From: Kocuria rosea subsp. polaris
GTDB taxonomy: Bacteria > Actinomycetota > Actinomycetes > Actinomycetales > Micrococcaceae
Assembly: GCA_023896275.1 (NCBI GenBank)
Contig: MLDA01000002.1
Span: forward strand, 62,001-126,000
DNA: 64,000 bases
Reading direction: 5' to 3'
Below the pieces are notes generated by a model. That model worked only from the letters and a program-made list of their open reading frames with translations, was not told the origin of the DNA and ran no database searches. Positions 55,551 to 64,000 of the stretch are shown here, piece by piece. The position numbers and the translations under genes were made by a program. How positions within the stretch are numbered: the first letter of the stretch is position 1; the number at the start of each line of letters is the position of its first letter.

Positions 55551-58500
55551 GTCGCCCGACGCGTTGTGGTGGTGCAGCAGCAGCGCCGAACCGACCGGCT
55601 TCTGCTTGCCCTTGCCCTTCTTGCCGTTGCCGACGGTGGCCACGTCGGCCTCGAGCGCGGTGCCCGGCTGGTCGGCGAAGACCAGGCCGTCACCGGCGAA
55701 CGAGACGTTCGGGTTCACCGGGTTGTAGCCGATCCACTCGGTGCTGTCGACGGGGATGATGTTCCCGGAATCGTCCGTGTGGTAGTAGCTGTAGGTCGCC
55801 ACACGGTACGAAATTTCGGTCTCGTCCTCGATCCCGAGCGCCGCCAGCGAGACCGGCAGGGTCGCCACGTTGGAATCGAACAGGTTCGAATCGGTGTCGC
55901 CCATGACGACATTGACCGGCCACGCGTCGACGCTGTCTCCCGTGGAAGCGTTCACCGTCGAGGCGATGTCCAGGTCGATGCCGTCGAAGCGGGTCGTGTA
56001 CGTCCTGAAGTCGGCGGAACCGTCACCGTCGACGTCGATCTGGACCTCGATCTCCGTGCCGCCGGCCAGGTGTGCCCAGTCGGAGTGAGTCGCGACGCCG
56101 AAGTTCAGCACGCCGTCGGCGACGCCTGCGGTGGCGGCGTCCGAGTTGGCTCCGACGTAGGCGAGATCCATCTCGGCCACGCCGGCCGCCGTCGTGTCGG
56201 AGAGTTCACCCGAGGTGGCGCCGAGCTCGAAGGCGGAGACCAGCGAGGTGATGTTCTCGGCGCCCTCGCCCGCGTCCACGCCGCGGCCGGAGAGCGGGAT
56301 GGACGTCGCGCCGTCGCGCACCTTGACCTTCTTCGGTGCGGTCATGTCCGCGACCGGCTTCGGTGCGGCCTGGACGGGAACGCGCAGGGTAGGTGCGTCC
56401 GGGGCCGATAGCTCGATGCGGCCGGTCGCGTCGGCGATCCACTGCCGGGCGAGGCCCGACTGCGACGATTCCATGGTCGGGTCCATGGTCTTGGCGAACT
56501 GGGCCGGATCCACGGTCAGGGTGACCTCGAACTCGGCGGTGCCGCCGGCCGGTACCGTGACCTCGTCGGTGCTCAGGGTGTAGGTGACGCCCGGGATCTC
56601 CGACGTCGGCGAGTAGGCGACCGCGTAGGTCGCGGCGGCGTCGGACTGGTTCTCGACCGTGACGGCCTTCGTAGCCGTGTAGGTCTCGGCACCGAGCTCG
56701 ATCACGCCGAAGATCACGCTGGTCATCTCCGGGGCATCGCTCGCGTAGGCGATCGAGCCGGTCTCGAGAGCGGCGCTGCCGATCACGCGGCCGGAGCCGA
56801 CCCGGTTCGGTCCGAAGACCGCGCCGTTGTCCGCGATCACGTCGGCCGTGGCGGTGTTCATCAGACGGGACTTGACCTCGTACGGGGTGTAGTCGCCCGC
56901 GCCGTAGACGAGGGCGGCCAGGCCGGCGACGTGCGGGGTCGCCATGGACGTGCCCGACATGACGGCCGCGCCGTCGCCGGCGGCGACGCCGACCGAGCCG
57001 ATGAGGGTGCCCGGGGCTGCGACGTCAGGCTTCACGATGCCGTCGGAGCCGTGCACGCCGCGCGAGGAGCTGGGGTTCAGCGTGTCCAGCGCGCCCGAGG
57101 CGCCCTTGGTCGAGCCGATCAGTTCCTGGTCGAGCTGCAGCTCGAGGGTGCCTGCCTCCGCGTCCGCGCGCAGCGCGTCCGAGTGGGCCTGGTTGAGCTG
57201 GATGCCCGGGATCGTTGCGTTGCCGGCGATGCCCGAGGAGAAGACCAGACGCGGAGAGTCGAGCACGACGCCGGCGCCGCCGGCAGCCTCGACGTTGTTG
57301 AACCGGGCGGTCGAGCCGCACGGGAAGTCGCCGTCTTCTTCCCACTGGATCCAGACCCAGCTGCCGCCGAGGTCGGTCCCGTCGGGCCACGCGTTGCAGC
57401 CGAAGCGGTTGTCGGCCGGGGCCATCTTGACGGTGCCGCGCAGCTGCTCGGACGAGGCGGCCGAGTAGTCGAAGTTCACCGAGTACTGTCCGGCGGCCCG
57501 GCCAGCGGAGGCGGCCGGGGCGAGGACCTCGGCGCCGTCGAGCGTGACGGTCGAGCCGACGGAGTTGGCGACGGTCAGCGACGAGGCCGCGTTGCCGGGT
57601 GAACCGCCCACGTTGGTGACGTCGGAGGCGTTGCCCGAGGCGATCACGGACAGGATGCCGAGCTCGCTGAGGGCATCGACGATGTCGTTCTCGGGGTCGT
57701 CGACGGGGGAGTGGTTGGACCCGAGGGACATGTTCACGATGTCCGCGCGGTCGGAGAAGTCGCCGTCGCCGTTCGGATCCAGGACGTAGTCGAGGGCCTG
57801 TCCGACGACGGCGGAGGAGCCTTCGCAGCCGAACACGCGGATGCCGATGACCTCGGCCAGCGGGGCGGTGCCCGGGCCGACCTTCATCTCCGCGACCTGG
57901 GCCTCGGTCAGGGAGGAGTAGTCGCCGTCGAACGTGTTGCCGTCCGCGTCGACGCCGTAGGCGGCGGCCGAACCAGCGACGTGCGAGCCGTGGCCGGCCG
58001 AGGCGCAGTCGAGCGGGTTCGGGTCCGGGTGCGGCACGGGCTGGTACGAGTCGGCGTTGGGGTTCGCGTTGTAATCGTCGCCGGTCAGGTCCCAGCCGCC
58101 GATGAACTTGGCGGGGTCCAGCAGGCCCGAATCGGCCGTGGGCAGCTCCTCCGAGGCCTGGGCGGCTTCGTACGCTTCGCGCGTGCCGGGGCCGCCGAAG
58201 CCGGCGTGGGTGTAGTCGACGCCGGTGTCGAGGACGGCGATCTTCACGCCCTCGCCGGTCTCGCCCAGATCCTGCCAGGCGTTGATCGCGCGGGTGTCGA
58301 TCACGGCGCCCGCGTTGGACGGCTCCTTCGGCGAGATCGCGCTGACCTTGACGACGTCGTCGCGTTCGGCGAGCGTGCGCAGCTTCTTCGCGTTGCCGCG
58401 CAGTGCCACGCCGGGCAGCGCGTTCGTCGTCGTGTAGATGACGTCGGCGGCAGCCTGCGCCGCGGCCGACCGGCCCTTGGCCTCAATGCCCTTGCGGACC

Positions 58501-58805
58501 TTCTTGACCTTTTCCTTCGCCTTGACGGGCTTGCCGTTGCTCTTGGTCACGGCCGCCGGCTGGGTCTGCTCGTAGGCGCCCTCGCCGGCGAACTGCACGT
58601 AGACGGAGACCTCTCCGGTGGCCGAGGCCAGCGACGGTGCGATCTTCAGATCGGTGCCGGACAGCGAGGTCCCGCTGTAGGCCTCCGCGAGCGGTTGCGA
58701 CGACGTCGTGGCCGCCGCCGGCAGCGCCGCGGTCGCCGCGAGGGCGAGACCAGCGGACGCCGCGACGACGGCTCTGGACAGCCGGTATCGGTGCGAGTTA
58801 CTCAT
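55524..58805 (-). CDS. secreted subtilisin-like S8 family serine peptidase
   Basis: The 1093-residue protein begins with a Sec signal (residues 1-32, ending AAA). An inhibitor-I9-type propeptide region (about 65-160) precedes the S8 domain, with catalytic D193 (VLDTGVD), H272 (GHGSHVAG), oxyanion N392 (SGN) and S620 (MSGTSMATPHVAG). A PA-type insertion (about 440-560) splits the catalytic domain, as in Vpr/lactocepin-like subtilases. An Fn3-like domain and several beta-rich segments fill the remaining 400 residues, ending without an obvious cell-wall anchor. The family degrades extracellular protein. Confidence 0.93.
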   Translation of the reverse strand: MSNSHRYRLSRAVVAASAGLALAATAALPAAATTSSQPLAEAYSGTSLSGTDLKIAPSLASATGEVSVYVQFAGEGAYEQTQPAAVTKSNGKPVKAKEKVKKVRKGIEAKGRSAAAQAAADVIYTTTNALPGVALRGNAKKLRTLAERDDVVKVSAISPKEPSNAGAVIDTRAINAWQDLGETGEGVKIAVLDTGVDYTHAGFGGPGTREAYEAAQASEELPTADSGLLDPAKFIGGWDLTGDDYNANPNADSYQPVPHPDPNPLDCASAGHGSHVAGSAAAYGVDADGNTFDGDYSSLTEAQVAEMKVGPGTAPLAEVIGIRVFGCEGSSAVVGQALDYVLDPNGDGDFSDRADIVNMSLGSNHSPVDDPENDIVDALSELGILSVIASGNASDVTNVGGSPGNAASSLTVANSVGSTVTLDGAEVLAPAASAGRAAGQYSVNFDYSAASSEQLRGTVKMAPADNRFGCNAWPDGTDLGGSWVWIQWEEDGDFPCGSTARFNNVEAAGGAGVVLDSPRLVFSSGIAGNATIPGIQLNQAHSDALRADAEAGTLELQLDQELIGSTKGASGALDTLNPSSSRGVHGSDGIVKPDVAAPGTLIGSVGVAAGDGAAVMSGTSMATPHVAGLAALVYGAGDYTPYEVKSRLMNTATADVIADNGAVFGPNRVGSGRVIGSAALETGSIAYASDAPEMTSVIFGVIELGAETYTATKAVTVENQSDAAATYAVAYSPTSEIPGVTYTLSTDEVTVPAGGTAEFEVTLTVDPAQFAKTMDPTMESSQSGLARQWIADATGRIELSAPDAPTLRVPVQAAPKPVADMTAPKKVKVRDGATSIPLSGRGVDAGEGAENITSLVSAFELGATSGELSDTTAAGVAEMDLAYVGANSDAATAGVADGVLNFGVATHSDWAHLAGGTEIEVQIDVDGDGSADFRTYTTRFDGIDLDIASTVNASTGDSVDAWPVNVVMGDTDSNLFDSNVATLPVSLAALGIEDETEISYRVATYSYYHTDDSGNIIPVDSTEWIGYNPVNPNVSFAGDGLVFADQPGTALEADVATVGNGKKGKGKQKPVGSALLLHHHNASGDRAQVVSFK

Positions 58806-58847
58806 GGGTGCTCCTTGATGTCGGTAGCTGGACGCGAAGGTGACGCG

Positions 58848-58889
58848 CGTCTCACTTTGTCAGCCTAGGTGAGACGACCAACTTGTCAA
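58848..58889 (-). promoter_or_regulatory. promoter of S8 peptidase gene with inverted repeat over the -10
   Basis: On the minus strand TTGACA (58889-58884), 16 nt and TAGGCT (58867-58862) form a strong promoter. CGTCTCAC (58848-58855) and GTGAGACG (58869-58876) are perfect 8-bp arms that bracket the -10 box, so a repressor site is likely. Confidence 0.75.
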
Positions 58890-58949
58890 GGACTTGTTAA
58901 ATAATTGGACGGTGACGTTTCCCGTCACGGAGCCCGCGGCGGAGGGTCT

Positions 58950-59765
58950 CTAGCCCTGCCAGAGCGCGTCGAACGGCGCCGCCGAGGCCACGCGGCGGCG
59001 GATGCCGCGGGTGACGAACGATTTCGCCGCGCGGGCCGCCTCGAGCGGCGTGGCACCCTTGGCCAGTTCGGCCGTGACGGCCGCGGCGAGGGAGCAACCG
59101 GCGCCGGAGACCGCGACCTCGCCGATCTTCTCCTCGCGCAGGACCTCGAGTGTCTGGCCGTCGTAGAAGGCGTCGATCGCGTCCTGCCCGCTCAGCCGCA
59201 CGCCGCCCTTGGCGAGGACGGCGGCCCCCGAGATCTCGTGGATGCGCTTGGCCGCCTCGATCAAGGACGCCTCGTCGGTGATGGCGATGCCGGAGAGCTG
59301 TTCGGCTTCGAAGTGGTTCGGCGTCACGAAGGTCGCCAGCGGCAGCAGGTTGGCCTTCAGTGCCTGGTCGGTGTCGAGCGCGTGGCCCGGCTCCTGGCCC
59401 TTGCAGATCAGCACCGGGTCGAGCACGACGTGCCGCCACGACTGGCTCTTCAGGGCGGTGGCGACGGTGTCGATGGTGGCTGGTGACCCCATCATCCCGA
59501 GCTTGACGGTGTCGAGGGCGCCCGCGTAGCAGGCCTGGGCCGCCTCCAGCTGGTCGGCGATCACACCGGGCTCGACCGGAACGAATCGATGGCCCCAGTC
59601 GCTCTTCGGATCGAACGACACGATGCAGGTCAGCGCGACGATGCCGTACGTACCGAGCTGCTGGAACGTTTTCAGGTCGGCCTGCGCGCCCGCCCCGCCG
59701 GTCGCCTCCGAACCGGCGATCGTGAGCGTGATGGCGGGGGCCGGTGCGTAATCGGTGGAAGTCAT
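58950..59765 (-). CDS. pdxK: pyridoxine/pyridoxal kinase, PdxK of the ThiD-like type
   Basis: The 271-residue ribokinase-fold enzyme has LTIAGSEATGGAGAQADLKTF at the start, VVLDPVLICKGQ, VTPNHFEAEQLSG and the anion hole VSGAGCSLAAAVTAELAKG. The GAGC form and the CKG motif resemble Bacillus subtilis PdxK, whereas ThiD proper has GTGC. It should phosphorylate pyridoxal or pyridoxine to supply PLP; an HMP kinase role is the alternative. A TAAAAT box (59778-59773) lies 7 nt before the ATG at 59765, suggesting a leaderless start there; an ATG 9 nt upstream overlaps that box. Confidence 0.85.
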   Translation of the reverse strand: MTSTDYAPAPAITLTIAGSEATGGAGAQADLKTFQQLGTYGIVALTCIVSFDPKSDWGHRFVPVEPGVIADQLEAAQACYAGALDTVKLGMMGSPATIDTVATALKSQSWRHVVLDPVLICKGQEPGHALDTDQALKANLLPLATFVTPNHFEAEQLSGIAITDEASLIEAAKRIHEISGAAVLAKGGVRLSGQDAIDAFYDGQTLEVLREEKIGEVAVSGAGCSLAAAVTAELAKGATPLEAARAAKSFVTRGIRRRVASAAPFDALWQG

Positions 59766-59815
59766 GCCCACCATTTTAGGACCCGTGGTCGCCGGTACGA
59801 CGACGCCGGGCCGAC

Positions 59816-60490
59816 CTACGCCGCCCGGCCGCCGTCGGTGCCGGCGCCGCGCCGCGCACCGGCGTCGTGCCCCGGTTCCAGTGCGCGGACGAGCCCGAGG
59901 ATCTCGTCCAAAATGGCGCGGACCACGGGAAGGCGCGAAAGCACCGAGATCCGGGCGGTGAGCGGCGCGGCGCGGGTGACGAGTAGGCGGGAGCGCCGCC
60001 GGTCGGGCGAGGTGTCGGCGGCCCAGAACGCGAGGATCGCCCGGGTGATCAGGTGCACGAGCTCCGGGAGCCCCTGCCGGACCGGCAGCGGGGCCTGGGG
60101 GCGGGAGAGCTCGATCGCGGCGACGAGCGGGCCGTCGTCGTCCGGAAGGGGCAGGCCGCCGGCGCGCAGGAACGCAGTGCCGCAGTCATGATAGGGCTCC
60201 AGAGTGTCGAGCAGGTCGTCCCACAGGGTGCGCAGGTTGTGCTCGAGAGTGTTGCCGGTGGCCAGAGCGGGGGCGACGCGGGCGCGATGCTCGGCGAGCA
60301 GATCATCGAAGAGTTCGAGCGCCAGGTCGTCCTTGGAATCGAAGTAGTAGTAGGTGTTGCCGAGCGAAACCCCGCTTTCGGCGGCGATGGCGCGCAAAGT
60401 GGTGTTGGAGAAACCCTCACTCCGAAAAAGATTGAACGCTGCACTTTTCAGTTTGGCGCGGGTCCGGGCCGCCTTCGGCTCCTGCTGCAC
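59816..60490 (-). CDS. TetR family transcriptional regulator
   Basis: The 224-residue protein starts at a GTG after AAAGGGGTGAGCAC. It has a TetR HTH (AAFNLFRSEGFSNTTLRAIAAESGVSLGNTYYYFDSKDDLA), an effector domain with HDCGTAFLRAGGLPLPDDD and a long arginine-rich tail. It diverges from the queuosine-precursor transporter gene; a perfect 20-bp palindrome lies between them and is its likely operator. The tail after about residue 200 is low complexity. Confidence 0.87.
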   Translation of the reverse strand: MQQEPKAARTRAKLKSAAFNLFRSEGFSNTTLRAIAAESGVSLGNTYYYFDSKDDLALELFDDLLAEHRARVAPALATGNTLEHNLRTLWDDLLDTLEPYHDCGTAFLRAGGLPLPDDDGPLVAAIELSRPQAPLPVRQGLPELVHLITRAILAFWAADTSPDRRRSRLLVTRAAPLTARISVLSRLPVVRAILDEILGLVRALEPGHDAGARRGAGTDGGRAA

Positions 60491-60524
60491 GTGCTCACCC
60501 CTTTGATCTACTGGGAACTACGCC

Positions 60525-60554
60525 AGTCTATCCATTTTTGAACATGTTCAAAAA
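60525..60554. promoter_or_regulatory. perfect 20-bp palindrome, TetR operator, with -10 box
   Basis: TTTTTGAACA (60535-60544) is followed directly by its exact reverse complement TGTTCAAAAA (60545-60554). On the minus strand a TAGACT -10 box lies at 60530-60525, placing the palindrome over the -35 region of the tetR promoter and just upstream of the divergent gene. Confidence 0.8.
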
Positions 60555-60694
60555 ATTGGCACGATCCAGGCGATTCGCGCCGGTTTTCTGCGGACCGTGT
60601 GAGAATGAAAGGGCAAGTGCTAATACAGCCGGCCGCGCCCGGGACGACTCCGGCGGCCGAGGCGAACCACTTCTCAACGAATCGAGAGACACCC

Positions 60695-61411
60695 ATGGCT
60701 TCAGCAGCCTCCGAATCCACCCCTGCCCCGGAGGCAGGGACCCGCGTGCGCAATGCGGCCTTCGCGGCCACCGGCAGCCCCTACTTCTCGAGCGTCCTGG
60801 CGCTCATGGCGATCGTCGTCGTGCTCTCCAACATCGGCGCGACCAAGGGTGTGACGTTCGGCCCGATCGTCACCGACGGCGGGTTCTTCCTGTTCCCGCT
60901 CGCGTACATCCTCGGCGACGTCGTCTCCGAGGTGTACGGGTTCAAGGCCGCGCGCCGGGCGATCATCACGACGTTTGCGCTCTCGGCCTTCGCGACGCTG
61001 TGCTTCTGGATTGTCATCGCCCTGCCTGCGGCCGAATGGTACGACGGGCAGGAGGCGCTCGCAGCGACGCTGGGTCCGGTGTGGCAGATCGTCGCCGCGT
61101 CCCTGCTCGGATTTGCGGTCGGGCAGCTGCTGAACTCGTACGTGCTGGTGCGCATGAAGGCCCACTTCGGCGAGAAGGCGCTCGTCGGTCGCCTGCTCGG
61201 CTCCACCGGCGTCGGGGAGTTCGCGGACACGCTGATCTTCTGCTCGATCGCCGCGTCCGTCATCGGCATCTCGGATGCGCCGACGTTCGCCAACTACGTG
61301 ATCGTTGGCTTCCTCTACAAGACGGCGGTCGAGGTCCTCTTCGTGCCAGTCACGACCACGGTCATCGCCTGGTTCAAGCGCCGCGAGCCCTCCTACGCCG
61401 CCGCGAGCTGA
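60695..61411 (+). CDS. yhhQ: queuosine precursor transporter (YhhQ/VUT family, DUF165)
   Basis: The 238-residue protein has six or so membrane segments and the PF02592 signatures: VVLSNIGATKGVTFG near the first segment, FLFPLAYILGDVVSEVYGFKAARRAI, LLNSYVLVRMKAHFGEK and RLLGSTGVGEFADTLIFCSIA. These carriers import queuine or preQ1-type bases for tRNA modification. The ATG at 60695 follows GAGAG; an earlier ATG would add only a charged extension. No preQ1 riboswitch is visible upstream; control is more likely through the TetR palindrome. Confidence 0.9.
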   Translation: MASAASESTPAPEAGTRVRNAAFAATGSPYFSSVLALMAIVVVLSNIGATKGVTFGPIVTDGGFFLFPLAYILGDVVSEVYGFKAARRAIITTFALSAFATLCFWIVIALPAAEWYDGQEALAATLGPVWQIVAASLLGFAVGQLLNSYVLVRMKAHFGEKALVGRLLGSTGVGEFADTLIFCSIAASVIGISDAPTFANYVIVGFLYKTAVEVLFVPVTTTVIAWFKRREPSYAAAS

Positions 61412-61540
61412 AGCACGTGCCACCTACCCCGTTTTCCGCGGCTGCGCTGCGCGGTGCGGCCAGCTGATCAGGGTCGACGCGATCTGATGGCTGCGCAGCG
61501 GCTGCGAAAACGGGGCAGCTCGCACACCTGAGAACGGCAC

Positions 61541-61571
61541 GACGCCGGCACCCGGATGGGGTGCCGGCGTC
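61541..61571 (-). terminator. hairpin terminator after ppc
   Basis: A perfect 13-bp stem (61541-61553 with 61559-61571) with a 5-nt loop lies 24 nt after the ppc stop, and outer bases extend the pairing imperfectly. No U-tract is present. It may also serve the convergent yhhQ transcript. Confidence 0.7.
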
Positions 61572-61595
61572 GCGCCGTGCGGGTGCGGGAGGTGA

Positions 61596-64000
<2,405 letters not shown>

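Noticed and set aside
60555-60694. preQ1 riboswitch upstream of the queuosine-precursor transporter
   Set aside because: No preQ1-I/II/III-like stem, pseudoknot A-rich tail or ribosome-binding-site masking could be found in this stretch.
61427-61515. Imperfect inverted repeat (CCCCGTTTTC at 61427 with GAAAACGGGG at 61506-61515)
   Set aside because: Only the outer 10 bp pair perfectly and the rest is poor. The better terminator is at 61541-61571.

Overview
The window is high-GC DNA with short intergenic gaps, many ATGA/GTGA overlaps between genes, frequent GTG starts, TANNNT -10 boxes set 6-7 nt before start codons (leaderless genes) and DtxR-type iron boxes. This points to an actinobacterium. 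The gene content (AGAO-like cytoplasmic copper amine oxidase, TctABC plus CitMHS citrate uptake, RNase J, OpuC-type ABC system) would suit Micrococcales/Micrococcaceae, near Arthrobacter. The lineage is an inference. No tRNA, rRNA, CRISPR array or intact insertion sequence was seen.

Layout. 1-3.1 kb: the body of a DUF1023-type alpha/beta hydrolase with a small partner gene, then an AlkC-like DNA glycosylase. 3.2-6.5 kb: a siderophore-binding lipoprotein diverging from two FecCD permeases around a DtxR box. 6.7-10.2 kb: acyl-CoA ligase, monoacylglycerol-lipase-like hydrolase and a DraG-type ADP-ribosylhydrolase. 10.3-13.5 kb: a four-gene osmoprotectant ABC importer. 13.5-15.6 kb: GNAT enzyme, secreted dioxygenase-fold protein and TetR. 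15.7-19.5 kb: GH3 beta-glucosidase with its MFS transporter. 19.7-29.3 kb: a citrate/tricarboxylate region with TctCBA, a CitMHS carrier and two back-to-back CitA/CitB-type two-component systems. 29.3-34.3 kb: LysR diverging from a sodium symporter, a crotonase and an acyl-CoA ligase. 34.5-36.8 kb: RNase J and a PNPOx-fold protein. 36.8-40.7 kb: a divergent TetR/phospho-lyase and kinase/SDR cluster. 40.8-43.9 kb: a second iron-box siderophore importer. 43.9-51.5 kb: an amine-catabolism region (copper amine oxidase, FeaR-like AraC, aldehyde dehydrogenase, two paralogous TetRs, membrane protein), then a thioesterase and another TetR. 51.5-54.3 kb: a DUF4190-like protein and an SOS-controlled umuDC operon. 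54.3-55.5 kb: a small AT-richer segment between 82-bp direct repeats. 55.5-64 kb: secreted subtilase, PdxK, TetR, queuosine-precursor transporter and PEP carboxylase running off the right edge.

How the genes work together. Most blocks pair uptake with catabolism and a local regulator: citrate sensing with two unrelated citrate carriers, beta-glucoside import with hydrolysis, amine to aldehyde to acid, and amino-alcohol phosphorylation followed by phospho-elimination. Both iron-siderophore loci lack an ATPase, so they must borrow one from elsewhere. The most unusual points are the 1.1-kb segment framed by duplicated copies of the subtilase 3' end, an UmuD homologue whose catalytic lysine is arginine, and a predicted amino-alcohol kinase/phospho-lyase module with its own operator.
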